Below the pieces are notes generated by a model. The model worked only from the letters and a program-made list of their open reading frames with translations. It was not told the DNA's origin and did not search any database. DNA of 36,917 bases from Clostridia bacterium (GTDB lineage Bacteria > Bacillota > Clostridia > Christensenellales > UBA3700), in contig JAIDRT010000006.1 in NCBI GenBank assembly GCA_029061605.1, positions 1 through 36,917 on the forward strand. Reading direction: 5' to 3'. Position numbers and translations under genes: made by a program. The number at the start of each line of letters is the position of its first letter. The first letter of the stretch is position 1. Below are positions 7,706-15,747 of the stretch, one piece after another.

Positions 7706-7762
7706 TTATGGATTAACCATAAAATATAAGTATTTGACATAATTGCGAAAGGTAAATAAAAT
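7706..7762 (+). promoter_or_regulatory. LysR-type operator and sigma-A promoter of the redox operon
   Basis: TTATGG-ATTAA-CCATAA at 7706-7722 is a perfect interrupted palindrome containing the T-N11-A form of LysR binding sites. TTGACA (7734-7739) and TAAAAT (7757-7762), 17 bp apart, follow 11 bp downstream and face the acetyltransferase gene. The operator position, just upstream of the -35, is the usual activation site. Confidence 0.7.
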
Positions 7763-7787
7763 ATTAGTGTAGTGACGTGGAGGCTCA

Positions 7788-8357
7788 ATGAATACAACGC
7801 AGTTCAAAGAAGAAATGAAAAACAAGACGCATATCATTGCAAGGTCAGAAATGCACCTGCATATGCACGAGATGGCGCAACAAGCGAGAAGACTGACAGT
7901 TGAGATAAACAACGCTTACCATACTCCTGAAGAAATCTGCCATTTGTTTTCACAACTCATTGGGAAAAAAGTCGATGAGAGTTTTGGATTGTTTCCGCCG
8001 TTTTATACGGATTACGGACAGAACATAACTATAGGCAAGAACGTATTTATCAATTCAGGATGTTGCTTTCAAGATCAGGGCGGGATAGAGATATGCGACA
8101 ATGTCCTCATTGGTCAACAGGTTGTGATAGCGACGCTCAATCACGATTTGATGCCTAAAGACCGCGCGAATATGTCTCCCGCTCCCATCAAGATATACGA
8201 CGACGTTTGGATAGGCGCGCACGCTACGATATTATCGGGAGTAACTATCGGAGAAGGCGCAGTCGTCGCCGCAGGAGCAGTCGTGACAAAAGACGTACCT
8301 TCAAATACAGTAGTAGCGGGCGTACCCGCTAAAATAATAAAAATCATTAAGGAGTGA
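7788..8357 (+). CDS. Sugar O-acetyltransferase (LacA/Maa-like, hexapeptide repeat)
   Basis: A 189-residue trimeric-type left-handed beta-helix enzyme. The family layout is complete: an N-terminal helical part, then hexapeptide repeats ([62 protein letters not shown]) and the closing [13 protein letters not shown]. His119 in ATLNHD is the catalytic histidine of galactoside/maltose acetyltransferases. It transfers acetyl from acetyl-CoA to a sugar hydroxyl in the cytoplasm. It is first in a three-gene operon under the divergent LysR regulator; the next gene starts 4 bp after its stop. Members of this family are often found beside aldo-keto reductases and flavodoxins in Clostridia, so the true substrate here may not be a plain sugar. 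Confidence 0.88.
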   Translation: MNTTQFKEEMKNKTHIIARSEMHLHMHEMAQQARRLTVEINNAYHTPEEICHLFSQLIGKKVDESFGLFPPFYTDYGQNITIGKNVFINSGCCFQDQGGIEICDNVLIGQQVVIATLNHDLMPKDRANMSPAPIKIYDDVWIGAHATILSGVTIGEGAVVAAGAVVTKDVPSNTVVAGVPAKIIKIIKE

Positions 8358-8361
8358 TATT

Positions 8362-9528
8362 ATGTTAGGAAATTTTACTTATTGCAACCCTACAAAACTG
8401 CATTTTGGAATCAATGCGCTTGACGGATTGAATGAAGAATTACCCAAATATGGGAAGAATGTTTTGCTCGTCTACGGTGGCGGGTCCATCAAGAAAAACG
8501 GCATTTATGACAAAGTGGTCGCTATATTGAAAGCCAACGGAAAAGAGATATATGAAGACGCCGGCGTAATGCCAAATCCTACCGTTGACAAACTCAAAGA
8601 AGGCGTTGAACGCGCTAAAAAGGTAAAAGCAGATCTTATCCTTGCCGTAGGAGGAGGCTCGGTTTGCGACTATGCAAAAGCCGTGTCTATATCTGTCAAC
8701 TGCGATGAAGACGCTTGGGATAAATATTTTATTAGGTTTGAAGAGCCGACTTGCGAGATTATACCTGTCGGTTGCGTATTGACAATGGTGGGCACAGGTA
8801 GCGAAATGAATGGCGGCTCCGTTATTACCAATCATCAGCAAAAACTCAAGATAGGACACGTATTTGGAGAAAACGTATACCCCAAGTTCTCAATACTGGA
8901 TCCGCAATTCACATTTACGTTGCCTAAATATCAAATGGTATCCGGCATCTATGACATAATGTCTCACATTCTTGAACAGTATTTTTCCGGAACGGACGAC
9001 AATACAAGCGATTACATTATGGAAGGACTGTTGCGTTCGTTGATTCACAGCGCCGATATTGCTGTAGAAAATCCCACAGATTACGAGGCTCGCTCCAACA
9101 TTATGTGGACGGCAACGTGGGCGCTCAATACTCTTGTGGCAAAAGGCAAAACGACTGATTGGATGGTGCATATGCTAGGGCAGGCAGCCGCCGCTCACAC
9201 TGACGCGACGCACGGTATGACGCTTGCCGCAGTTACGATGCCGTACTATAAATTTATATTGCCTTACGGCGTAGAAAAGTTCGCTCGCTATGCGATAAAC
9301 GTATGGAACGTCAATCCGCAAGGCAAGACGCAAATGCAAATCGCAGAGGAAGGCTTGGCGGCAATGGAAAAGTGGATGCGCAAAATCGGACTTGTAATGA
9401 ACTTGACTCAACTTGGCGCAACGCAAGAAATGCTTGACGGAATGGTAAAGAGCACTCTCGTTATGGACGGCGGTTACAAGGTGTTGAGCGAAAGCGATAT
9501 TCGCGCAATCTTGCAGGCAAGTTTTTAG
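8362..9528 (+). CDS. Iron-containing alcohol dehydrogenase (YqhD/butanol-dehydrogenase type)
   Basis: A 388-residue group III alcohol dehydrogenase, likely reducing aldehydes with NADPH or NADH. The nucleotide-binding motif GGGSVCDYAKAV is at residues 97-108. The metal ligands are in place: Asp198 and His202 (YDIMSHILEQY), His270 (DWMVHMLGQ) and His284 (DATHGMTLA). The N-terminus MLGNFTYCNPTKLHFG matches the butanol dehydrogenase/YqhD branch. Length is normal. The start is 4 bp after the acetyltransferase stop, with GGAG in between; the gene for the flavodoxin-AKR protein follows at 20 bp. Together with that neighbour it suggests an aldehyde-detoxifying or electron-disposal operon. Confidence 0.92.
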   Translation: MLGNFTYCNPTKLHFGINALDGLNEELPKYGKNVLLVYGGGSIKKNGIYDKVVAILKANGKEIYEDAGVMPNPTVDKLKEGVERAKKVKADLILAVGGGSVCDYAKAVSISVNCDEDAWDKYFIRFEEPTCEIIPVGCVLTMVGTGSEMNGGSVITNHQQKLKIGHVFGENVYPKFSILDPQFTFTLPKYQMVSGIYDIMSHILEQYFSGTDDNTSDYIMEGLLRSLIHSADIAVENPTDYEARSNIMWTATWALNTLVAKGKTTDWMVHMLGQAAAAHTDATHGMTLAAVTMPYYKFILPYGVEKFARYAINVWNVNPQGKTQMQIAEEGLAAMEKWMRKIGLVMNLTQLGATQEMLDGMVKSTLVMDGGYKVLSESDIRAILQASF

Positions 9529-9548
9529 CATTTTTATAGAGGTTCGGT

Positions 9549-11021
9549 ATGAAAAAACTTTTGGGAGTGGTCATTGTAATAATTATGGCAGTATTGGGAT
9601 TTGCGGCTTGCGGTATTGATCCAAGCGAAAACGGCGGAATGGGAAACAACTCAAGTTCGGGCGGTGTGACAAACTATCCGCCCGCAACGGCAATTAATAA
9701 TACTTTGATTGCGTATTTTTCTTGTACGAATACCACTGGAACGATTGCTCAACATATTGCAACGACAACGAAAGGAAGGCTTTACGAAATCGTCCCTGAG
9801 ACGCCTTATACGGCTGAAGATTTGCGGTATTATACAGGCGGCAGAGCCGACCAAGAGCAAGCCGACCCGACAGCGCGTCCGCAAATAAATGGCGGCGTTG
9901 ATGGTATGGAGAAATATGACGTGATATTCTTAGGGTATCCAATTTGGCACGGACAGGCGCCAAGAATTATCTCTACGTTTTTGGAGAGTTATGATTTTTT
10001 GGGGAAGACTATCGTTCCGTTTTGCACGTCGCATAGCAGCGGCATTGGCAGCAGCGATACGAATCTGCATTCGCTTGCTCCATCAGCGGAATGGGTATCA
10101 GGAAGACGGTTTTCGTCGGGGACTTCTCAACAGACTGTTGCCGATTGGATAGATAGTCTAGACTTGAATAAGTCGGCTGACGTATCTGACTTTGATTTAA
10201 AAAGCGGAAAAAACGGAAGTGCGCCAACGGTTATGCTTAACAGCGGATATGAAATGCCTATAGTTGGACTTGGCACGTATAGTTTGCAGGGCGATACTTG
10301 CAGGCAATCCGTCCTTTCCGCTCTCTCGCAAGGGTATCGTTTGATTGACACCGCTCATATGTATGGCAACGAAAGGGAAATAGGCGAGGCCATAAGACAG
10401 TCGGGCGTTCCGCGCGAAGAGATTTTTGTCATTACAAAGATATATCCGGGAGAGCAGTTTGCCAATCCCGAGAAGGCAATACAGGAATCGCTGGACAAAC
10501 TTGATATTGGTTATATTGATATGATGCTCTTGCATCATCCCGGCGCAAACGACGTCAAAGCGTACTTGGCAATTGAGAAATTTGTGGCGCAGGGGAAAAT
10601 ACGCTCAATCGGACTTTCTAATTGGTATATTGAGGAAATAGATGATTTTATCTCAAAAGTAAATATCACGCCTGCATTGATTCAGAATGAAATTCATCCT
10701 TATTATCAGGAGCAAACCGTTGTGCCGTATATGCACAGTCTGGGCATAGTTATGCAGGCCTGGTATCCTCTTGGCGGCAGAGGGCATACAAGCGCATTGC
10801 TTTCTGATAATACGATAACGCAAATTGCCAAGTCTCACAACAAATCTGCCGCGCAAGTTATACTTCGTTGGCATCTTCAACGCGGCGTCGTAGTTATTCC
10901 CGGATCTTCCAATCCTGCGCATATTCTAGAGAATATATCAATATTTGATTTTGAACTTTCAGATTCCGAAATGGACGCTATAGCGGCGCTAGAGAGAAAC
11001 GAAAAGCACGATTGGTATTAG
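9549..11021 (+). CDS. Lipoprotein fusing a flavodoxin domain to an aldo/keto reductase
   Basis: A 490-residue protein with three parts. Residues 1-21 are a lipoprotein signal (MKKLLGVVIV…LGFAAC, lipid on Cys21). Residues 52-205 form a flavodoxin_4-like domain: LIAYFSCTNTTGTIAQ binds FMN phosphate, and FLGYPIWHGQAPRIISTF and IVPFCTSHSSGIG are further family motifs. Residues 227-490 form a complete aldo/keto reductase with the tetrad Asp267, Tyr272 (DTAHMYGNE), Lys297 (VITKIYP) and His329 (LLHHP), plus GLSNW and the C-terminal NAD(P)-binding part (VVVIPGSSNPAHILEN). Flavodoxins and AKRs of this type often sit as neighbours, but a single secreted lipid-anchored chain is unusual, since NADPH and FMN are cytoplasmic cofactors. 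It may pass electrons between the two sites or be anchored without export. It is last in the LysR-controlled operon and overlaps the convergent SdpI-like gene by 4 bp. Confidence 0.88.
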   Translation: MKKLLGVVIVIIMAVLGFAACGIDPSENGGMGNNSSSGGVTNYPPATAINNTLIAYFSCTNTTGTIAQHIATTTKGRLYEIVPETPYTAEDLRYYTGGRADQEQADPTARPQINGGVDGMEKYDVIFLGYPIWHGQAPRIISTFLESYDFLGKTIVPFCTSHSSGIGSSDTNLHSLAPSAEWVSGRRFSSGTSQQTVADWIDSLDLNKSADVSDFDLKSGKNGSAPTVMLNSGYEMPIVGLGTYSLQGDTCRQSVLSALSQGYRLIDTAHMYGNEREIGEAIRQSGVPREEIFVITKIYPGEQFANPEKAIQESLDKLDIGYIDMMLLHHPGANDVKAYLAIEKFVAQGKIRSIGLSNWYIEEIDDFISKVNITPALIQNEIHPYYQEQTVVPYMHSLGIVMQAWYPLGGRGHTSALLSDNTITQIAKSHNKSAAQVILRWHLQRGVVVIPGSSNPAHILENISIFDFELSDSEMDAIAALERNEKHDWY

Positions 11022-11344
11022 AATTTGCGATGAATAAGTATTTGCGTAATAATTATAGAGCCCCACAGCGCGACTAATGCCGCTCCCATATCCAACAATA
11101 CGACGGTCAAAATATCTTTGATAAAGAAATTGAAAAGGCACACTGCTGGAATACAGAAGAGCAGACTTGCGGATAGAATTGCAATAGACCAAACTTTGTT
11201 GGCAAAATACCATACTCTTTCGTCAGACGTGCTCTTTAAAGTACGATAACCGAATACGGAATTTGGCTTTGGCTTTGCAATAAGTAATATCAATCCAATT
11301 ATGGAAAAAAGTATAGGTAAAAGCAATCCCATTATCCATTTCAT
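11018..11344 (-). CDS. SdpI/YhfL-family integral membrane protein
   Basis: A 108-residue protein with three hydrophobic segments (about 2-22, 46-70, 76-100) and the SdpI-type signature PNSVFGYRTLKSTSDERVWYFAN between the first two. SdpI in Bacillus gives immunity against the SdpC toxin and signals to SdpR, but most members are of unknown role. I chose the ATG at 11344: GGAGGG lies seven bases upstream. An ATG two codons earlier would sit too close to it. No SdpC or SdpR partner is present, so an immunity role is not supported. Its stop overlaps the end of the flavodoxin-AKR gene. Confidence 0.75.
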   Translation of the reverse strand: MKWIMGLLLPILFSIIGLILLIAKPKPNSVFGYRTLKSTSDERVWYFANKVWSIAILSASLLFCIPAVCLFNFFIKDILTVVLLDMGAALVALWGSIIITQILIHRKF

Positions 11345-11448
11345 AATCATCCCTCCATATATTATTGTATGGGGGATTTTCTTTAGAATCAATATGTTTT
11401 TCCTGTAAGTTTTACAAATATTCTACATAAACTAAAAAATTTTGTCCA

Positions 11449-11477
11449 TTGACACTTATTTGCCGCTATGTTATAAT
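11449..11477 (+). promoter_or_regulatory. Consensus sigma-A promoter of the GH51 gene
   Basis: TTGACA at 11449-11454 and TATAAT at 11472-11477 are both perfect matches with a 17-bp spacer. They lie about 30 bp before the ATG at 11506, giving a short leader with GAGGG at 11496-11500. No operator-like palindrome was seen, so high unregulated expression is possible. Confidence 0.85.
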
Positions 11478-11505
11478 TTTTTATATCAAAGTTTTGAGGG
11501 ACAGT

Positions 11506-13791
11506 ATGAGAAAAAAGAGAATTTTGCTTACTTTGGCTTTGACTCTTATTTTAAGTGTAGGTTTGGGCGTATTTTGCGCCTGCGGAGCGCCAAAGAATAT
11601 TAATGCGACTATTTCAAGAGACAATATGGGCGTTGAGATTGCAGACACAATGTATGGATTGTTTTTGGAAGACATATCTTACGCAGGGGACGGCGGACTG
11701 ATATCCGAACTTGTCAACAACGGCAGTTTTGAATATGAATCCAACAAGACGGCGTATTGGAATATTGACGGCAACGCAGAAGTTAAGAGCGGGAGCGGAC
11801 TCAATACGGCAAATCCTTCTTACTTGCATTTAGCAGTTGACGGAGAAGTCCGACTTGAGAATTTGGGATATATAGAATATTATGATTATTTGACGGAAAA
11901 TTACAACAAAGACAAGATGAATTCCGCCGATATGGGATTTCACAAAGACGTGGAATACGATTTGTCGTTTTACGTGCGTATAAATGATTTTGAGGGAACT
12001 TTGTCGGCGGGACTTTTTTCGCCAAGCAACGGCGAGACTGTCAATTTGACAATTCCGTCTCAAAAGGACGAATGGGTCAAAGTGAGCGGAGTGTTGAAGA
12101 GCAATGCTACAGAGGACGGCGCTTTGGTTTTGACGGCGCAAGGCAAAGGCGAACTTGATATCGACTTTGTGTCGTTGGTTCCGCGCGATTCATACGGATA
12201 TGCAAGCGAAGAATGGAAATACGTATCTTTGCGGGCAGATCTATACGATGCGCTTGCTCAACTTTCGCCTGCATTTATTAGATTTCCAGGCGGTTGTCTT
12301 GCCGAAGGAGACACGTTTGAACACCTCTTTGATTGGAAGAAGACTATAGGACCGCTTGAAGAGCGAGAGCAATATCACAATATTTGGCGTGATGAAGAAA
12401 ACGGCAAATATTACAACAACACTTTTGCGCTTGGCTATCACGAATACTTCCAACTTTGCGAGGACTTGGGAGCGCAGGCTTTGCCTATACTCAACGTGGG
12501 TATGATATGTCAATTTCAGGCGAAGTATAATCAGAACGCAAAGAAGTATGCGCAAGGCAAGATGAGCAAGTCTGAGTGGGAGGCGTATCTTGACAGCGTT
12601 GCGTTGAGACCGGGTACGGCTGAGTTTGATTCGTATATTCAGGATATTATGGATCTTATAGAGTACGCCAACGGCGATGTGTCAACTGAATGGGGCGCAA
12701 AGAGAGCGCAAAACGGTCATCCCGAGCCGTTTAATATAAGTTATATCGGACTTGGCAATGAGAATTGGGGCGAACTGTATTGGCGTAATTTCGACGCTCT
12801 TTACAAGGCAGTAAAAGAGGCGCATCCCGAATTGACTATTATTTCATCGGCGTCATACCAATTCAGCGGAGAGAGATTTGACGATTGTTGGGAGCATATA
12901 CACAGCGACTATGCGGATACATTGGTAGACGAGCATTACTATACGTCGCAAAACAAACTCTTCAAGCACAACGACAGATATGACAGTTATGACAGAGACA
13001 GCGCCAAAGTGTTTGTGGGCGAATATGCGGCAAGCAGTTGGGGCATAGGCAAGTATTGGTCGCAGAACAATCTTTGGTCAGCGGTGGAAGAGGCGAGTTA
13101 TCTGACTGCGCTCGAGCGCAACGGCGACGTAGTAAAAATGGCGTCATATGCGCCTACTTTTGCCAAGATAAATGCTCAGTGTTGGGATATCAATATGATT
13201 TGGTTTGACTCTCAAGGTATCGTGCTTACGCCAAATTATTTCAATCAAATGCTTTTTGCCAACAATACCGGCAGTAGATATATTGACACCGGTATTACTA
13301 CCAAAGGTATTTATTCTTCAGCGTCAGTAGACGAGGAGAGCCAAAGCATCTACGTCAAAATCGTCAACGTAAACGCAAATGCTATGGACGTGGATTTGAC
13401 ATTTGACGGCTTTGGAAAAATCAATGCAAGTTCTATGCAATATATGAGCGGTCAGAGAGCGGCATACAATGCGCCGGATATGACCACCGTTGCGCCTATG
13501 CAGGTTGATTGCGCTATTGACGGAGACAGCGTGTTGACAAGAGTAGACGGACAGAGCATAAATATTATTCGTATTTATTATGGCGACAACGACGGCTCTT
13601 CGGCTTATAATTTGCCTGATTTGCCAAAGAATATGCAAAATGAGATTACTCAGTTTGACTCGTTCGTAATGACTCCCGAGTTGGGGTTTGTCATAGGTAT
13701 CATAGGAATATCAGTTCTTATCACGCTTGCTTTCGTAGTAATTGCTAAAATCAACAAAAAGTTGATATACAAAAAGGCTGGAATAAAATAA
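11506..13791 (+). CDS. Alpha-L-arabinofuranosidase, GH51, membrane-anchored
   Basis: A 761-residue glycosidase that should release terminal arabinofuranose from arabinan or arabinoxylan outside the cell. The N-terminus is a signal peptide with a lipobox-like end (VFCAC, Cys26). Family motifs: YGLFLEDISYAGDGGL and NGSFEYES at the start, FIRFPGGCLAEGDTF, then GLGNENWGELY with Glu419 as acid/base and VFVGEYAASSWG with Glu506 as nucleophile. DEHYYTS is also typical. The C-terminal beta-domain is followed by a hydrophobic helix (FVIGIIGISVLITLAFVV, about 720-738) and a Lys-rich end, so the enzyme may be anchored at both ends. The start at 11506 has GAGGG seven bases upstream and lies below a perfect promoter. 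No arabinose uptake genes adjoin it; the GPH symporter at 26 kb is a possible partner. Confidence 0.92.
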   Translation: MRKKRILLTLALTLILSVGLGVFCACGAPKNINATISRDNMGVEIADTMYGLFLEDISYAGDGGLISELVNNGSFEYESNKTAYWNIDGNAEVKSGSGLNTANPSYLHLAVDGEVRLENLGYIEYYDYLTENYNKDKMNSADMGFHKDVEYDLSFYVRINDFEGTLSAGLFSPSNGETVNLTIPSQKDEWVKVSGVLKSNATEDGALVLTAQGKGELDIDFVSLVPRDSYGYASEEWKYVSLRADLYDALAQLSPAFIRFPGGCLAEGDTFEHLFDWKKTIGPLEEREQYHNIWRDEENGKYYNNTFALGYHEYFQLCEDLGAQALPILNVGMICQFQAKYNQNAKKYAQGKMSKSEWEAYLDSVALRPGTAEFDSYIQDIMDLIEYANGDVSTEWGAKRAQNGHPEPFNISYIGLGNENWGELYWRNFDALYKAVKEAHPELTIISSASYQFSGERFDDCWEHIHSDYADTLVDEHYYTSQNKLFKHNDRYDSYDRDSAKVFVGEYAASSWGIGKYWSQNNLWSAVEEASYLTALERNGDVVKMASYAPTFAKINAQCWDINMIWFDSQGIVLTPNYFNQMLFANNTGSRYIDTGITTKGIYSSASVDEESQSIYVKIVNVNANAMDVDLTFDGFGKINASSMQYMSGQRAAYNAPDMTTVAPMQVDCAIDGDSVLTRVDGQSINIIRIYYGDNDGSSAYNLPDLPKNMQNEITQFDSFVMTPELGFVIGIIGISVLITLAFVVIAKINKKLIYKKAGIK

Positions 13792-13850
13792 TTCCCTGAT
13801 ATCCGATACAAATATCTAAATTGGGTGTAGTATTTGGCGAGAGGTAAGAT

Positions 13851-14519
13851 ATGACCAAAAGGGAGAAGATTGCAATTTCAATATCAGCAATATTAGGTTT
13901 TGCGGCTTTTTGTATAGCGCTCATACCTGTTTCGTTTTTGCTTGGGTACGTACTTGGAGACCATACTTGTTTTGTAAGTGTAGAATATGAAGAATTGCCT
14001 TATGCAATGGGAGAGGATTACGTATACGTTAAATCTACTTTTTGGGATGAACAAGATTACAAATTAAATGATATCGTGTCAATAATGTATAGTGGCAAAT
14101 GGGGAGAGTATAACGACAGTAATTTTGAAACTCCAATTCCCAAGACGTGGAATTATCACACCAATTTTGAAAAACAATTGGGCGACGATTTTTTCTCATA
14201 TATACATATTTCTTGCTCTAGGATAAATATGAAAAACTATGACGAATCGTCATACGACTGCGCGTATGGAAAATACAAATATAACGTAGATTCGCAAATC
14301 GAAAGTGACGGCGAGGGAAATTATGGGTACTATTTAGACTATAACGTATGCGCGGTCGCAGAAAGCGGCATTATTTGCGATTTCAGCGTAACTATTTACG
14401 GTTTTGAATTCTTAGACGAGCCATTTAAAGACTCAATTGAAGACGGCTTTAAATATCACAGGGTCTTTGAGAGTATGCTTGATAATTTAGTAGGGTATTC
14501 GTATTTTATTATTCAGTGA
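13851..14519 (+). CDS. Unknown protein with one N-terminal membrane segment
   Basis: A 222-residue protein I do not recognise. Residues 8-33 form a hydrophobic helix (ISISAILGFAAFCIALIPVSFLLGYVLG); the remainder is hydrophilic, rich in Tyr, Asp, Glu and Asn, with four Cys (in TCFV, ISCSR, YDCAYG and NVCAV, with a further one in IICDF) that could form disulphides outside the cell. It is probably an anchored extracytoplasmic protein. GAGAGG sits before the ATG. It lies between the GH51 gene and the duplicated lipoproteins and could share the GH51 transcript (gap 59 bp, no terminator seen). Confidence 0.6.
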   Translation: MTKREKIAISISAILGFAAFCIALIPVSFLLGYVLGDHTCFVSVEYEELPYAMGEDYVYVKSTFWDEQDYKLNDIVSIMYSGKWGEYNDSNFETPIPKTWNYHTNFEKQLGDDFFSYIHISCSRINMKNYDESSYDCAYGKYKYNVDSQIESDGEGNYGYYLDYNVCAVAESGIICDFSVTIYGFEFLDEPFKDSIEDGFKYHRVFESMLDNLVGYSYFIIQ

Positions 14520-14829
14520 TTATGATGTTAGCAAATTAGACTAATGCTTATAACTTTTAAAAGAAATAAAATAATATTAAATTTAACTAGAGAGAAAAAA
14601 TTAGAAATTATTTTCCAAAACATCTAGACAAAAGTTGAGATGTGTGTTATTATATGAATGTATAATATATTTCAACATATTTTACTTTATTGCAACAGAA
14701 ATTTTAGAATATATACTAAACTTTATTTACAAGCGCAAAGTTACACTTTATAATGTAGCGAAATTAAGAAATTATAAAAATTCAAGAGAATAATCGAGGA
14801 GTATAGGCAGTAAAAACAAGGAGGCAAAT
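14520..14829 (+). promoter_or_regulatory. AT-rich intergenic region with promoter of the surface-protein locus
   Basis: This 310-bp stretch has no gene. TTTACA (14726-14731) and TATAAT (14749-14754), 17 bp apart, face the lipoprotein gene at 14830 and would give a leader of about 70 nt. AAGGAGG lies at 14818-14824. No clear terminator or repeat was seen in the first 200 bp. Confidence 0.6.
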
Positions 14830-15588
14830 ATGAAAGGGAAGAAAAGAATTGTAGTGATGACGTTGATAGCAATTATACTAATAACATCAATGAGTATAGT
14901 GAGCGGATGTGTGAATCATCTAGAAGATGAAGTGATTATAGGGGACTTTGTGTGCCAAGTAATGTCAGATAAGACAGTAAACTTGAAGAACTTGTCTGAA
15001 GAGGGAAAAAAGAAGAAAAACATAGTAGTTCCGCAAGAGATAAATGGGATGAAAGTGAATATGCTAGGTTATAGAAATGCAGTTTTTTCAAGCGGATCAG
15101 GTTGTTGGGAGAGTGAAAATCTGAACAAGATATATATTGAAGGAAAGAACTATACAGTAAAGCGAATGATATTTAATGGCTGTCCAAATTTAAATAAGAT
15201 AATTTTTATTGACAAAGATAACAATGAGACTAGCGATTTTAGTGTTGTAAATTCAACGTTATTTGTAAATAAAAGCAAGTATTTTTCATTTGATATACAA
15301 TATAATGAAAGTAAAATTCCAAGTTCATATGCTGCTAATGTGTCATATTTTTATAATTATGAAGATTCGTTAAATGATGGATATTATTGGATAGATGATA
15401 TAGAGGACGGAGCGTTAATAGACTATATACCTAAAGAACCAAGAAGAGAAGGGTATCTATTTGAAGGATGGTATAAGGAAGAAGAGTGTCTTAACAAATG
15501 GGATTTCAGCGTAGATAGAATACAAAAGTCAGAATATTATACAGAATTCATAGAGAATAAACTATTTGCCAAATGGGCAAAAGAATAA
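14830..15588 (+). CDS. Surface lipoprotein with InlB-type C-terminal repeat, copy 1
   Basis: A 252-residue protein. Residues 1-27 are a lipoprotein signal (MKGKKRIVVMTLIAI…SIVSGC, lipid on Cys27). The middle part contains a BspA-like beginning (VIIGDFVCQVMSDKTVNL, then IVVPQEINGMKVNMLG and ENLNKIYIEG), i.e. a short leucine-rich-repeat-like region. Residues 205-252 look like a Listeria-Bacteroides (InlB B) repeat: IPKEPRREGYLFEGWYKEEEC…W, ending LFAKWAKE. Such domains are common on secreted proteins of gut Firmicutes, with adhesion as the usual guess. It is a near-twin of the gene at 15748, with almost identical first 130 bases, so the duplication is recent. AAGGAGG precedes the ATG. Confidence 0.75.
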   Translation: MKGKKRIVVMTLIAIILITSMSIVSGCVNHLEDEVIIGDFVCQVMSDKTVNLKNLSEEGKKKKNIVVPQEINGMKVNMLGYRNAVFSSGSGCWESENLNKIYIEGKNYTVKRMIFNGCPNLNKIIFIDKDNNETSDFSVVNSTLFVNKSKYFSFDIQYNESKIPSSYAANVSYFYNYEDSLNDGYYWIDDIEDGALIDYIPKEPRREGYLFEGWYKEEECLNKWDFSVDRIQKSEYYTEFIENKLFAKWAKE

Positions 15589-15642
15589 ACCAAATAAGGA
15601 AAGAATAGAGATTCAAAAGAGAAAGACGATAATAATAGAATA

Positions 15643-15680
15643 CGTCATTTCGACTGTAGTGTAGTGAATTGGAGAAATCA
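15643..15680 (+). repeat. Degenerate copy of the dispersed TGTCATTTCGACTGAAGC repeat
   Basis: CGTCATTTCGACTGTAGTGTAG at the start and TGGAGAAATC at the end match the repeat present several times at 34.2-35.1 kb, with substitutions in the middle. It sits between the two duplicated lipoprotein genes. Repeat families of this form are dispersed in intergenic DNA; whether this copy is active or helped the duplication is unknown. Confidence 0.7.
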
Positions 15681-15747
15681 TAACATATTAAAGATACATA
15701 AGAAAACGAAAAAATATAGAGAAGAATTAAATGACAAGGAGGCAAAA

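Noticed and set aside
11018..11344. SdpC/SdpI toxin-immunity pair
   Set aside because: Only the SdpI-like membrane protein is present; no SdpC-like toxin or SdpR regulator is adjacent.
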